Shown: positions 17,102 to 27,019, counted from the first letter of the stretch. The stretch is 64,000 bases of DNA from Peribacillus sp. ACCC06369 (GCF_030348945.1 NZ_JAUCEN010000002.1:1178001-1242000), one strand, 5' to 3'. Translations and numbers: made by a program. Notes: generated by a model not told the origin, from the sequence alone.

Positions 17102-18313
17102 TTACCGCAATAAAGATTCATTCACCTTTGGAGATGGTTGTTCCTTATTATGATAGGTTACAGCTGCCGTGCCCAAAATTTTGGCTGCAATGAGCATCGC
17201 TTTTTCATCGATGTCAAACAAAGGATGATGATGCGGATATGTATGTTCATTTTTTGGCCTGGCCCCTGTAAAGAAGAATGTACCTTTCACATTTTGTAAA
17301 TAATAAGAAAAATCTTCACCTGTCATATCCGGGTCAATTTCCTCTGTAACCAGAACTTCCTCGATGGACTCAGTGCTTTCGATGAGGAATGTAGTTTCCT
17401 CATCGTGTGGGATAACAGCTGGATAACCTTGAATGTATTGATATTCATAGGTGCAGTCTGCAGCTAGGCAGGTTCCTTTAACAATACGCTCTATTTCCTC
17501 GCTTATAAATGAACGGACATCTTCCTTGAAAGTACGGACGGTCCCGATTATTCTAGCCTTATCTGCAATGACGTTAAATGCATTATCGGCTACAAAGGAA
17601 CCGACGGTAATAACTGCAGAATCTATTGGGTTAAGGCGGCGGCTTACGATTTGCTGTAGTGCCATGACTAGCTGGGAGCCGACTACGATTGCATCGCGGG
17701 TTTTATGCGGCTGGGCTCCATGTCCACCCTGGCCTTGAATGATGATCTCAAATCGGTCAGCTGCAGCCATAAGAGGTCCATAAGCGTATTGGACCGTTCC
17801 GGTAGGGGCCGTAGCCCATAAATGGGTGCCGAAAATTACATCCACCCCATCAAGGCAGCCGGCCTCGATCATCGGTTTGGCGCCACCTGGAGCATATTCT
17901 TCAGCATGCTGGTGGATAAATATATATTGACCTTCGAGCTCATCCTTCAGTTCATTAAGGTTTTTTGCAAGGACGAGGAGAGTCGCTGTATGGCCATCGT
18001 GTCCACACGCATGCATTACTCCGGGTACGGAGGATTTATAGGAAACTTCTTTTTCATCTTGAATGGGCAAGGCGTCGAAATCAGCGCGCAATGCTACAGT
18101 TTTACCAGGCTTACTGCCTGTAATCTTGGCAATAACACCATTACCGCCTACATTTGTCTGATGTTCGATTCCGAGTTTTTCATAATATTCAGCGATGAAG
18201 GCCGCCGTTTGGGTTTCTTGAAAAGAAAGTTCAGGATGTTGATGAAGGTAACGCCTGATGGAAACCATTTCTTCATATGAACCATCTAGAAGTTTGTGTA
18301 ATCGATGTATCAT
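17102..18313 (-). CDS. yhaA: YhaA M20-family amidohydrolase
   Basis: A 403-residue cytoplasmic metal-dependent amidohydrolase (N-acyl-amino acid/aminoacylase class). Metal and catalytic segments: VALRADFDALP, HACGHDGHTA, IFIHQHAEE, the dimerisation-domain GGHGAQPH, and MTGEDFSYY near the C terminus. Position after ecs matches B. subtilis yhaA. ATG 18313 has a GGGAGGTGC site. The exact substrate cannot be read from sequence. Confidence 0.92.
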   Translation of the reverse strand: MIHRLHKLLDGSYEEMVSIRRYLHQHPELSFQETQTAAFIAEYYEKLGIEHQTNVGGNGVIAKITGSKPGKTVALRADFDALPIQDEKEVSYKSSVPGVMHACGHDGHTATLLVLAKNLNELKDELEGQYIFIHQHAEEYAPGGAKPMIEAGCLDGVDVIFGTHLWATAPTGTVQYAYGPLMAAADRFEIIIQGQGGHGAQPHKTRDAIVVGSQLVMALQQIVSRRLNPIDSAVITVGSFVADNAFNVIADKARIIGTVRTFKEDVRSFISEEIERIVKGTCLAADCTYEYQYIQGYPAVIPHDEETTFLIESTESIEEVLVTEEIDPDMTGEDFSYYLQNVKGTFFFTGARPKNEHTYPHHHPLFDIDEKAMLIAAKILGTAAVTYHNKEQPSPKVNESLLR

Positions 18314-18406
18314 CTTGCACCTCCCAATGATTGGTTTAATTGTAAATAGTATATCATATTCAGAATAATCAAAAGTAAATTAAATACCTCGAGGAGAGTT
18401 ATATCT

Positions 18407-19030
18407 ATGATTAAATATTCCTGGGTTGTTGTGGTTTTGCTTTGCTTGTTGCTATTCTTTTTTTTGATGCATGAAGTCCAGGGTGAGAAGACTTTAGCGT
18501 TCGATACATATATTGGAGAACTTTTTGCAGTGAGTGAGAAGACTTTTTCATTCACTTTCTTCAAATTCATCACTTATCTTGGAAAATCCAAAGTCATTGG
18601 TTTTGGAAGCTTACTATGTGTTCTATATTTATGGGTAATTAAGAAGGATTATTTGACCATGGCCGTCTTCTCTATCGGAGTGTCTGGGGGCGATGTTTTA
18701 AACGGGTGGATAAAAAATCATATTCAAAGAATTCGGCCTGAAAATCAATTGATGGAGACAGGTGGCTTCAGTTTTCCAAGCGGCCACGCAATGGTCGGCC
18801 TTATTTTTTTCAGTATGGTAGCTTATTTCATAATAAAAGAAGTTAAAGGAAACTCATTGAAATGGGTAGTGGGAATAGGTTTCGTTTGTCTGGTTCTGCT
18901 GATAGGGGTCAGCCGGATCGCTATGAACGTTCATTTTCCAACTGATATCTTAGCAGGTTATGCATTAGGAGTTGCATATATTTTAACCTTGTTTAATTTG
19001 TATAAGTTACTTGGAAGGAGAGTCATTTGA
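18407..19030 (+). CDS. PAP2-family membrane phosphatase
   Basis: A 207-residue protein with about six membrane helices and all three PAP2 motifs: K-x6-RP (KNHIQRIRP), PSGH (FPSGHAM) and SR-x5-H-x3-D (SRIAMNVHFPTD). It is likely an undecaprenyl- or phosphatidyl-phosphate phosphatase acting at the outer membrane face, as in the B. subtilis YodM/YwoA group. GAGGAGAG precedes ATG 18407. It is divergent from yhaA. Confidence 0.9.
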   Translation: MIKYSWVVVVLLCLLLFFFLMHEVQGEKTLAFDTYIGELFAVSEKTFSFTFFKFITYLGKSKVIGFGSLLCVLYLWVIKKDYLTMAVFSIGVSGGDVLNGWIKNHIQRIRPENQLMETGGFSFPSGHAMVGLIFFSMVAYFIIKEVKGNSLKWVVGIGFVCLVLLIGVSRIAMNVHFPTDILAGYALGVAYILTLFNLYKLLGRRVI

Positions 19031-19167
19031 AAAAGGATTCATAGATGAAATATATGTATATATCCGTTGCATTTCCCCGGAAATAAAGAAGGAATTTGTC
19101 GGATTGGGATAGGTTTATATAATTTTTGCGCTTTCCAAAATAACGATCTGGATTGCCATTATTTCAA

Positions 19168-19200
19168 AGAGGTCCATCCTTGAGAGGATGGACCTTTTAT
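19168..19200. terminator. Convergent terminator PAP2/hmoB
   Basis: AGGTCCATCC/GGATGGACCT hairpin with a short loop, then TTTTATTG; A-rich on the other side. Confidence 0.85.
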
Positions 19201-19214
19201 TGAGCAGGAATGGA

Positions 19215-19730
19215 TCATTCTTCGGAATCCTTTACCAATGTATACTGCGTTACATAGGCTTCACCTGAAAACATCTTCTGGCTGGAATTCGTAACTGGAG
19301 CTTTGGAGTCGCTGTTATGCGCCTTTTGAAAGGAACTGGAGTTCTTCCAGTTCAGAAAATCAGCTTGTTTCTCCCAAATCGTTAAGATTACATAAGTTTC
19401 AGAGTTGATGGGCCGCAGGACACGAAGGGCGACGAAACCTGGTTCATTTTCAATGAATCCGGCCCTGTTTTTAAAACGATGTTCGAATACCGGCCGTCCT
19501 TCTTCACTGACAGGGATATTGTTCATGACTACATAGCCATGATCTTGAAGGTTTCCTTTCCCATCGACTACTTCATATTTACGTGGCGAGCTAAAGATCG
19601 TTTTACCTGATGTTTCATGTAAAAGGACTGTAGTGTCAGGGTTTTGCATAAGTAATATTTTTTCATTCGGGTGCTTATCTTTTTTGATTTTCAAAAAATC
19701 GTAAGTGCCTGATGTGATGAATACATTCAT
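19215..19730 (-). CDS. hmoB: HmoB-like haem-degrading monooxygenase
   Basis: A 171-residue protein of the antibiotic-biosynthesis-monooxygenase fold (dimeric alpha-beta barrel), with FVALRVLRPINSETYVILTI and the following WEKQADFLNWKNSSSFQKAH helix. It matches B. subtilis HmoB/YhgC (166), which opens haem to release iron. Start ATG 19730 (GGAGGGG site) is preferred over the longer frame to 19808. It is divergent from hemEH, where B. subtilis yhgC also lies. Confidence 0.88.
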   Translation of the reverse strand: MNVFITSGTYDFLKIKKDKHPNEKILLMQNPDTTVLLHETSGKTIFSSPRKYEVVDGKGNLQDHGYVVMNNIPVSEEGRPVFEHRFKNRAGFIENEPGFVALRVLRPINSETYVILTIWEKQADFLNWKNSSSFQKAHNSDSKAPVTNSSQKMFSGEAYVTQYTLVKDSEE

Positions 19731-20000
19731 AAATTCCCCTCCAATTTCTATATAGTACCTGTATACCCATTTTACCCAATGAATCGTGCTTTTACCATTT
19801 CCAATCAAACCATTGGGCCTGGAAACCGGTAAGATTTTTATAAAAACGTCGATTTTCTGACAAATATATAGGTTGGCTATACTTCTATTATATAAAAAGC
19901 TATAGTTTAAGGAGATTCGATTTGAAATTCAACATCCTTCTGATATTCTAGGTAAGTATGAATAAAAATAGAAACGTGATTGCTTGAAAGGTGGATATTA

Positions 20001-21044
20001 ATGTCTAAGGAAATTACGAATGATACATTTTTAAAAGCTGCGAGAGGAGAGAAAACGGATCATGTGCCTGTTTGGTATATGCGTCAGGCTGGCCGTTCAC
20101 AGCCGGAATACCGTAAACTGAAGGAGAAGTACTCCCTATTCGAGATCACTCATCAGCCGGAATTATGCGCTTATGTGACTAGATTGCCAGTTGAGCAATA
20201 TGATGTAGACGCTGCGATTTTATATAAAGATATAATGACACCGCTACCAGCCATTGGTGTCGATGTCGAGATTAAGTCGGGAATTGGTCCAGTAATTTCC
20301 AATCCAATCAAATCGGTGAAGGATGTTGAAAAATTGGGTGAATTGAACCCAGAGGAAGACATCCCTTATGTGTTGGACACGATTAAACTATTGACCACGG
20401 AGCAATTGTCCGTTCCTTTGATTGGTTTTTCCGGTGCACCATTCACCATTGCTTCATACATGATTGAAGGCGGCCCTTCCAAAAACTACAATAAGACGAA
20501 AGCTTTCATGTATTCCGAGCCAGTGGCCTGGTTTGCTTTAATGGATAAGTTAGCGGATATGATCATCATCTATGTCAAGTCCCAAATTAAGGCTGGCGTT
20601 AAAGCCATCCAAATTTTTGATTCATGGGTGGGTGCATTGAACGTTGAGGATTACCGCGTATTCATCAAGCCAATCATGACTCGTATCTTTTCTTCATTAC
20701 GTGAAGAAAATGTACCGCTAATCATGTTCGGGGTCGGTGCTAGTCACTTGGCACTGGAATGGAATGACCTTCCGATTGATGTAGTCGGTCTGGATTGGAG
20801 ACTTCCGATTACAGAAGCAAGACAAATGGGAATACAGAAAACGGTTCAAGGTAACCTTGATCCAGCACTGCTATTATCATCATGGGATGTTATAGAAGAA
20901 CGGACGAAAAGGATTCTGGATCAGGGCATGGAACAGGATGGCTACATCTTTAACCTTGGACATGGGGTTTTCCCTTCCGTAAATCCGGAAACACTGAAGA
21001 GACTGACCGCTTTCATTCATGAATATTCATCAAAAATGAAGTAA
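20001..21044 (+). CDS. hemE: Uroporphyrinogen decarboxylase
   Basis: A 347-residue cytosolic enzyme converting uroporphyrinogen III to coproporphyrinogen III. Motifs: [16 protein letters not shown] at the N terminus, [17 protein letters not shown], and [11 protein letters not shown] near the end. ATG 20001 has an AAGGTGG site about 6 nt upstream; an upstream in-frame TTG (19980) lacks one. It is followed by hemH at 78 nt. Confidence 0.97.
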   Translation: MSKEITNDTFLKAARGEKTDHVPVWYMRQAGRSQPEYRKLKEKYSLFEITHQPELCAYVTRLPVEQYDVDAAILYKDIMTPLPAIGVDVEIKSGIGPVISNPIKSVKDVEKLGELNPEEDIPYVLDTIKLLTTEQLSVPLIGFSGAPFTIASYMIEGGPSKNYNKTKAFMYSEPVAWFALMDKLADMIIIYVKSQIKAGVKAIQIFDSWVGALNVEDYRVFIKPIMTRIFSSLREENVPLIMFGVGASHLALEWNDLPIDVVGLDWRLPITEARQMGIQKTVQGNLDPALLLSSWDVIEERTKRILDQGMEQDGYIFNLGHGVFPSVNPETLKRLTAFIHEYSSKMK

Positions 21045-21122
21045 GGTGAGCGAACCAGTTGCTAAAAATCCTTAATTGGATGCACAATAAAAGAACGAAA
21101 TCTTTAAAAGAGGTGTAATTTC

Positions 21123-22058
21123 ATGTCAAGAAAAAAAATGGGCCTTCTAGTCATGGCTTATGGTACTCCGTACACTGAAGCGGATATTGAAAGATATTAT
21201 ACACATATTCGTCATGGGAGACGACCAAGCGACGAATTGATTGCCGATCTAAGAGGCAGATATGAAGCGATCGGTGGATTATCCCCGCTTGCAAAAATAA
21301 CGGCGGGACAAGCTGAGGCCCTTGAAAAGCAATTGAATTCCGTTCAGGAAGAAATTGAATTCAAGGCATATCTGGGACTGAAACATATTGAACCTTTTGT
21401 TGAAGACGCAGTGAAACAAATGCATGATAATGGAATCAAAGAAGCTGTCAGTATAGTATTGGCACCGCATTTTTCAACATTCAGCGTGAAGTCTTATAAT
21501 GGACGTGCACAGGATGAAGCCGCTAAATTGGGTGACATGACCATCACTTCTGTTGAAAGCTGGTATGATGAGCCGAAATTCATTCAATATTGGGTAGATC
21601 AAGTAAAAGGTGTAATCGGGAAAATGCCCTCGGAAGAACGCGATAATTTCGCTTTGATCGTTTCTGCACATAGTCTCCCTGAGAAAATCTTGCAATCTGG
21701 AGATCCGTATCCAAATCAATTGAAAGAAACTGCAGACATGATTGCTGAAGGCGCGGGTGTCACCAATTATGCAGTAGGCTGGCAAAGCGCTGGACAAACA
21801 CCTGAACCATGGCTTGGGCCGGATGTACAGGATTTAACCAGAGATCTTCATCAAGAAAAAGGGTATAAAGCTTTCATTTATATTCCTGTAGGCTTCGTGG
21901 CCGAGCATCTGGAAGTCCTTTATGATAACGATTATGAATGTAAGGTTGTGACGGAAGATATTGGTGCAGGATACTACAGGCCGGATATGCCCAATGTTAA
22001 ACCTGAATTCATCGATGCTTTGGGCACAATCATTTTAAACAAATTACAGGAAAAATAG
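21123..22058 (+). CDS. hemH: Coproporphyrin ferrochelatase
   Basis: A 311-residue monomeric ferrochelatase (CpfC type) inserting iron into coproporphyrin in the Gram-positive haem route. Catalytic His in SAHSLPEKI and the conserved [14 protein letters not shown] with Glu. Length equals B. subtilis HemH (310). AGAGGTG precedes ATG 21123. In B. subtilis hemY follows; here the next gene is yhgD. Confidence 0.97.
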   Translation: MSRKKMGLLVMAYGTPYTEADIERYYTHIRHGRRPSDELIADLRGRYEAIGGLSPLAKITAGQAEALEKQLNSVQEEIEFKAYLGLKHIEPFVEDAVKQMHDNGIKEAVSIVLAPHFSTFSVKSYNGRAQDEAAKLGDMTITSVESWYDEPKFIQYWVDQVKGVIGKMPSEERDNFALIVSAHSLPEKILQSGDPYPNQLKETADMIAEGAGVTNYAVGWQSAGQTPEPWLGPDVQDLTRDLHQEKGYKAFIYIPVGFVAEHLEVLYDNDYECKVVTEDIGAGYYRPDMPNVKPEFIDALGTIILNKLQEK

Positions 22059-22235
22059 TTATATGGGACATTTAGTTTAACCATTCTTGTAATGTGCCTC
22101 TACATATTTTCAAGCTATCATCTGAATAAGCGGCACTTTTGTTTTTACTTTGGAAAATTAAATACTCCATTTTCGAAAAGGTGGCTGTCCAGTAATGAGG
22201 ATGGCCATTATTTCTCTAGAAAATTTAAAATTAAA

Positions 22236-22264
22236 TTGAAAAGACTGAATATTTTTGGTATGAT
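22236..22264 (+). promoter_or_regulatory. SigA promoter of yhgD
   Basis: TTGAAA, exactly 17 nt, TATGAT. Just downstream (22278-22300) TGAC and GTCA arms flank a 15-nt centre, a plausible autoregulatory TetR operator. Confidence 0.7.
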
Positions 22265-22315
22265 ATTTTGAACATAATGACTGTTTTGTCCGTTTGGTCA
22301 GGATTGAGGTGGGAA

Positions 22316-22891
22316 ATGTCTGTTGATCGTAAAAAATTAATTTTAGAAGCCGCGACCAAGTCGTTTTCACTTTTTGGATATAAGGCAACGACGATGGATC
22401 AAGTCGCTAAAATTGCCAATGTGGGAAAAGGGACCATTTATACCTTTTATAAAAATAAAGAAGAGCTGTTTAGAGAAATCGTTCAGCGGATGATAGAGGA
22501 AATGAAATATGAGGCGGAACAATCTTTGGATGATCAGCTTTCCTTTTTTGAAAACCTGCATCGGGCCGTTTATCGAATCCTGGAGTTCAGGCAGGAGCAT
22601 CAGTTATCTTTAAAGCTTTTTCAAGAAGAGCGGGAAATTGGTACGCCAGCCGTTCAGGAAATGGTTAATGAAATGGAAGAAGCTGTCGTATCTTACATTA
22701 AGGACAAACTTAAAATAGCGATTGATAAGGGTTATATAAAGCCTTGCGATCCAGAGATAACAGCTTTCCTGATGTTAAAGATGTACCTTGCCCTGATTTT
22801 TGATTGGGAAAGGAACCATGTCCCATTAGAGAAAGATGAAATTGCTGAACTATTTAAAATATATTTATTCAAAGGATTATCCGCTCCGTGA
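22316..22891 (+). CDS. yhgD: YhgD TetR-family repressor
   Basis: A 191-residue TetR repressor; the helix-turn-helix lies at about residues 27-46 (TMDQVAKIANVGKGTIYTFY), with a ligand domain ending in LFKIYLFKGL. Length matches B. subtilis YhgD (191). ATG 22316 with GAGGTGG upstream is preferred over the longer frame from 22268, which would overlap the operator-like region. Ligand unknown. Confidence 0.9.
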   Translation: MSVDRKKLILEAATKSFSLFGYKATTMDQVAKIANVGKGTIYTFYKNKEELFREIVQRMIEEMKYEAEQSLDDQLSFFENLHRAVYRILEFRQEHQLSLKLFQEEREIGTPAVQEMVNEMEEAVVSYIKDKLKIAIDKGYIKPCDPEITAFLMLKMYLALIFDWERNHVPLEKDEIAELFKIYLFKGLSAP

Positions 22892-22936
22892 TAATTCTAT
22901 TTTTTTGGCTGGAATGCAATGAATCGTAAAAAACCA

Positions 22937-22974
22937 AAAGAAGAGATGCCGATGATCGGTATCTCTTCTTTATA
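22937..22974. terminator. Convergent terminator yhgD/yhfH
   Basis: AAAGAAGAGAT/ATCTCTTCTTT long stem (extends through GCCGAT/CGGT pairs) with a short loop; tail TATATT is weak. Confidence 0.7.
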
Positions 22975-23047
22975 TTGGGTTTTCAGCTGTTAAACCGAAC
23001 TTTATATGGGATCATCCTGCCGAAGAGGATGGTGAAACACATTACTA

Positions 23048-23176
23048 CTACTCTCCAGAAAGGCAATGATCACAGTGGTTTCCATAACATTCGTGCTGTT
23101 CTTCAATTTTTTTTCCGCATTCCGTGCATTGTTTCGGAGGCAGGTTTTTAAAGAACTCAACGCTACTTTGAATCAT
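23048..23176 (-). CDS. yhfH: YhfH-family zinc-ribbon-like small protein
   Basis: A 42-residue protein opening MIQSSVEFFKNLPPKQ, then CTEC, a spacer with EQHECYGN, and CDHC: a YhfH-type Cys-rich pattern with two CxxC pairs and a middle Cys. The AGGAG site fits ATG 23176 (9 nt); ATGs at 23182 and 23185 are too close. Position just before yhfI matches B. subtilis. Zinc binding is inferred from the cysteines. Confidence 0.9.
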   Translation of the reverse strand: MIQSSVEFFKNLPPKQCTECGKKIEEQHECYGNHCDHCLSGE

Positions 23177-23347
23177 GAACATCATCTCCTGAATTTTTTA
23201 TTATTCGCTTTTCTATAACTTCATTGTATTATAACAGATATAGATTGTCAATCAATGTTTTATAACATAAGTAAAAAAGGTGAAATGAGGGAAAGAATAG
23301 TTTATATTTATGGGGAAGTCATTGAGAGAAAAAAGGAGTGCCTAAGC

Positions 23348-24082
23348 ATGAAAATCACCGTAATTGGCTGCTGGGGCGGATATCCAGCTAAAAATGAGGC
23401 AAGTTCTGGCTATTTGCTTGAATATGAAGATTTTCGCATTCTGCTTGATTGTGGCAGTGGTGTTCTATCACAGCTGCAAAATCATATGAAGCCGGAGGAC
23501 CTAGGTGCAGTTGTATTATCCCACTATCATCCGGATCATGTTGCGGATATTGGTGTCCTGCAGCACGCTGCGCTCATACAGCAGTTATTGGGCAGTGAAA
23601 AAAGGACCATACCTATTTATGGTCATGATATAGACCAAGCCGAATTTGGAAAGTTAACTTATAAAGACGTGACAAAGGGCATAGCCTACTCTGCTGATGA
23701 ACCCTTAACCATAGGACCTTGTAAATTTACGTTCATGAAAACAAAACATCCAGTCCCTTGTTTTGCTATGAGGATTGAAGCTGAAAATCATTCGATTGTT
23801 TATACAGGTGACAGTTCTTATATGGATGAGTTAGCAGATTTCGCTAAAGACGCAAATGTTTTATTGTGTGAAAGTAACTTTTACAGTGATATGGATGGTT
23901 CAAAGGCGGGGCATATGACGGCTAGAGAAGCGGGCATGCTTGCATCCAAGGCCGACGTCCAGCTTTTGCTGTTAACTCATCTTCCTCATTATGGGGATCT
24001 TAATCAACTGAAAAAAGAAGCATCCGAGGTATTCAGAAGGGAAATTGCTGTAGCTAAAACCAATCTCGAATTCCAACTATAA
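23348..24082 (+). CDS. yhfI: YhfI metallo-beta-lactamase-fold hydrolase
   Basis: A 244-residue MBL-fold protein. Metal motif LSHYHPDHVAD, later Asp in YTGDSSYMDEL and His in LTHLPHYGD. Length equals B. subtilis YhfI (244). AAAGGAG sits before ATG 23348; the open frame to 23255 has no site. It is probably an RNase Z-like phosphodiesterase, by family resemblance only. The next gene, lplJ, is 45 nt away. Confidence 0.92.
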   Translation: MKITVIGCWGGYPAKNEASSGYLLEYEDFRILLDCGSGVLSQLQNHMKPEDLGAVVLSHYHPDHVADIGVLQHAALIQQLLGSEKRTIPIYGHDIDQAEFGKLTYKDVTKGIAYSADEPLTIGPCKFTFMKTKHPVPCFAMRIEAENHSIVYTGDSSYMDELADFAKDANVLLCESNFYSDMDGSKAGHMTAREAGMLASKADVQLLLLTHLPHYGDLNQLKKEASEVFRREIAVAKTNLEFQL

Positions 24083-24127
24083 ATGAAACATTAGGGTAAT
24101 GAATGGACTCTACAAGGAGGAACAACT

Positions 24128-25117
24128 GTGCTTTTTATTGATAATAAGGGAATTACAGATCCGAGAATTAATCTGGCAATCGAAGAGTATGCGCTTAAAC
24201 ATTTAAATATAGATGAAACCTATCTCCTATTTTACATAAATCGCCCTTCAATCATCATTGGAAGGAATCAAAATACGATTGAAGAAATCAATGCCGATTA
24301 TGTAGAGGGAAATGGCATTACAGTAGTTCGCCGCCTTTCAGGGGGCGGGGCTGTTTATCATGACCTAGGAAATCTCAATTTCAGTTTCATTACGAAAGAT
24401 GATGGAGATAGCTTCCATAATTTCAAGAAGTTCACCCAGCCTGTCGTGGAAACGCTTGAGAAACTTGGAATACATGCTGAATTAAGCGGACGTAATGATA
24501 TCCTGGCCGAAGGAAAGAAAATCTCCGGCAACGCGATGTTTTCAACGAAGGGCAGAATGTTCAGTCACGGGACATTGTTGTTTCAATCAGAAATGGATCA
24601 CATTGTATCCGCCTTAAAAGTGAAAAAGGATAAAATCGAGTCCAAGGGAATTAAATCGATTAGAAGCCGTGTCGGTAATATCGCTGATTTCTTAAAAGAA
24701 CCGATGTCTGTTGAAGAATTCCGTTCATTCCTTCTGCAAAATATATTTAAAGATAGCGGCGAAGTTACAGAGTATGTTTTAACGGAGGCCGATTGGGAGG
24801 AGATTCATAAAATCTCGGAAGAAAGGTATCAAAACTGGGAGTGGAACTACGGGAAATCGCCTAAATTCAACTTGCAAAACTCACATAGGTTCGCGGTGGG
24901 ATCTGTTGATATCCGTCTTGAAGTGAACAGGGGAATCATTGAGAATTGTAAAATCTACGGTGACTTCTTCGGGGTCGGAGAGGTTGCGGATATTGAACAA
25001 AAGCTTACTGGAATACGCTATGAAAAGGAAGCCATCAGCAGTGTACTAGATGAGATAGATGTTCGGCATTATTTTGGCAATGTAACGAAAGAAGAAATAT
25101 TGGCTTTAATATATTAA
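24128..25117 (+). CDS. lplJ: Lipoate-protein ligase LplJ
   Basis: A 329-residue enzyme activating free lipoate and attaching it to GcvH/E2 proteins. Motifs IIGRNQNTIEEIN, RRLSGGGAVYHDLGNLNFSF and GKKISGNAM (lysine). Length agrees with B. subtilis LplJ (331). GTG 24128 start with an AAGGAGG site. It is likely cotranscribed with yhfI and ends in a terminator. Confidence 0.96.
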   Translation: MLFIDNKGITDPRINLAIEEYALKHLNIDETYLLFYINRPSIIIGRNQNTIEEINADYVEGNGITVVRRLSGGGAVYHDLGNLNFSFITKDDGDSFHNFKKFTQPVVETLEKLGIHAELSGRNDILAEGKKISGNAMFSTKGRMFSHGTLLFQSEMDHIVSALKVKKDKIESKGIKSIRSRVGNIADFLKEPMSVEEFRSFLLQNIFKDSGEVTEYVLTEADWEEIHKISEERYQNWEWNYGKSPKFNLQNSHRFAVGSVDIRLEVNRGIIENCKIYGDFFGVGEVADIEQKLTGIRYEKEAISSVLDEIDVRHYFGNVTKEEILALIY

Positions 25118-25122
25118 GCCTG

Positions 25123-25156
25123 AAAAGCCGTCCCGATTTAATAGGACGGCTTTTGT
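25123..25156 (+). terminator. Terminator after lplJ
   Basis: AAAAGCCGTCC/GGACGGCTTTT stem with a short loop and T tail. Confidence 0.9.
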
Positions 25157-25197
25157 GTCTAATAATGACAGTAATTGCTTGAATATGGATAAAATTG

Positions 25198-25226
25198 TTG
25201 CTGTAAACGCATTCTTTTAATATAAT
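25198..25226 (+). promoter_or_regulatory. SigA promoter of lcfB with overlapping cre-like site
   Basis: TTGCTG, 17 nt, TATAAT. CTGTAAACGCATTCT at 25201-25215 is close to the CcpA cre consensus (one edge mismatch) and overlaps the -35, which would allow carbon catabolite repression. Confidence 0.75.
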
Positions 25227-25253
25227 AAAAATGTATTTAGTCTTTTATAAAAA

Positions 25254-25271
25254 TGAATGACTGTTCATTCA
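25254..25271 (+). promoter_or_regulatory. FadR operator of lcfB
   Basis: TGAATGACTGTTCATTCA, a near-perfect palindrome matching the Bacillus FadR (YsiA) consensus TGAATGAnTAnTCATTCA. It lies 26 nt before the ATG and downstream of the promoter, so long-chain acyl-CoA should relieve repression. Confidence 0.9.
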
Positions 25272-25296
25272 TGCTATTTACAGGGGAGGGAGAACG

Positions 25297-26841
25297 ATGA
25301 ATTTATCTGAACAGCTTCATCAAACGGCTTTAAGAAAGGCCGATAAGCCAGCTTATTATTTTATGGATCAATCCACCTCATATGGGGAATTGGATATGGC
25401 CGTTACAAAGTTTGCAGACGAATTACATAGGCTTGGGGTTTCAAAAGGTGATAATGTTGCGCTGGTTTTAGGCAATTCTCCACATTTCATCATTTCGTTG
25501 TATGGAGCTCTGCGAGCAGGGGCGACCGTAATTCCCGTAAATCCAATTTACACACCTGATGAGATTGGTTACATCCTGAATAATGGCGATGTAAAGGTCG
25601 TTGTGGCTTTAGATAAGCTTGTACCCTTATTCGAGAAAATGAACCCGATCCTCTCAAGCGTAGAACATTATGTAATTTGTAAAACGCAGCCGGATAATGG
25701 GGATATTAACAAATTTAACATCTACCCGAAAATGAAATCGTTTGCAAAAATGGTCGAAAAGGGGCATGCCGGTTTTAAAGGTCCTGACCTGGATCCTGAT
25801 GCTACGGCAATCATACTCTACACTTCAGGGACAACGGGGAAACCGAAGGGGGCCATGCTCACACATGCAAATATATTCTCCAATGCTCATGATGTTGGTG
25901 ATTATTTGAAAATTACGGAAAGTGACCGTGTCATTACGACATTACCAATGTTCCACGTGTTCAGTTTAACGGTAGTTGTGAATGCCCCATTGATGAGCGG
26001 AGGTACGCTTTTAATTGTCCCGCAATTCAGTCCAAAGGAAATATTCAGGCAAATCAAAAAATATGATGCAACCGTTTTTGCTGGGGTGCCAACGATGTAC
26101 AATTTTCTTTTCCAATTTCCCGATGCGAAAGAAGACGATCTGAAGTCGTTGCGCATATGCATTTCAGGTGGATCCGCCATGCCAGTGTCACTGCTTGAAT
26201 CATTCGAGCGGAAATTTAATGTCAGGGTTTCGGAAGGGTATGGTTTATCCGAAGCATCTCCCGTTACCTGCTTCAACCCATTGGATCGTCCAAGGAAGGC
26301 GGGATCCATCGGAACCTCGATCCTTGGGGTGGAAAATAAAGTGGTCAATGAGCTTGGTGAAGAAGTGCCGATCAATGGGGTAGGAGAATTGATTGTCCGG
26401 GGTCCGAATGTAATGAAGGGGTATTATAAAATGCCTGAAGAGTCGGCGGCAGTCTTGAAAAATGGCTGGTTGTATACAGGCGATTTAGCGAGGATGGATG
26501 ATGAAGGGTATTTTTTCATCGTAGATCGTAAAAAGGAACTAATCATCGTCGGGGGTTATAATGTCTACCCACGTGAAGTGGAGGAGGTTCTGTACGCCCA
26601 TCCTGAAGTAGTTGAGGCAGCAGCCATAGGCTTACCGGATCCAAATCAGGGAGAAGTGGTTCATTGCTTTGTGGTAAAGAAAAACAATGCATTGACCGAG
26701 GAAGAATTACTTGCCTATTGCATGGAACATTTGGCTAAGTATAAGGTTCCGGCAAAAATTGAATTTTTGGATGAACTTCCAAAAAATACAACCGGTAAAA
26801 TTTTACGGCGTTCCTTAAAAAAACATGTAATACAAAACTGA
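25297..26841 (+). CDS. lcfB: Long-chain acyl-CoA synthetase LcfB
   Basis: A 514-residue class I adenylate-forming enzyme activating fatty acids for beta-oxidation. AMP motif LYTSGTTGKPKGAML, YGLSEASPV, GWLYTGDLARMD, and catalytic Lys in PKNTTGKILRRSL. Length matches B. subtilis LcfB/YhfL (513). AGGGGAGGGAG precedes ATG 25297. A FadR operator and cre-like site upstream fit fatty-acid control. Confidence 0.95.
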   Translation: MNLSEQLHQTALRKADKPAYYFMDQSTSYGELDMAVTKFADELHRLGVSKGDNVALVLGNSPHFIISLYGALRAGATVIPVNPIYTPDEIGYILNNGDVKVVVALDKLVPLFEKMNPILSSVEHYVICKTQPDNGDINKFNIYPKMKSFAKMVEKGHAGFKGPDLDPDATAIILYTSGTTGKPKGAMLTHANIFSNAHDVGDYLKITESDRVITTLPMFHVFSLTVVVNAPLMSGGTLLIVPQFSPKEIFRQIKKYDATVFAGVPTMYNFLFQFPDAKEDDLKSLRICISGGSAMPVSLLESFERKFNVRVSEGYGLSEASPVTCFNPLDRPRKAGSIGTSILGVENKVVNELGEEVPINGVGELIVRGPNVMKGYYKMPEESAAVLKNGWLYTGDLARMDDEGYFFIVDRKKELIIVGGYNVYPREVEEVLYAHPEVVEAAAIGLPDPNQGEVVHCFVVKKNNALTEEELLAYCMEHLAKYKVPAKIEFLDELPKNTTGKILRRSLKKHVIQN

Positions 26842-26856
26842 ATTTGTTGATCATAA

Positions 26857-26894
26857 GGGGACCATTGCCTATAACCTGCAATGGTCCTTTTTTG
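26857..26894 (+). terminator. Terminator after lcfB
   Basis: GGACCATTGC/GCAATGGTCC stem, loop CTATAACCT, TTTTTT tail. Confidence 0.92.
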
Positions 26895-27019
26895 TACAAC
26901 CAAAGTGCATCAGGCTGCATAAAATATATCAGGAGGGGAAGCTTAAAACCTTGATTCTTGTTTCGAAAAGAGTTATGATTGTCATTAAAAATTTCCACAT
27001 AATTGTAAGGAGGGGTTAG

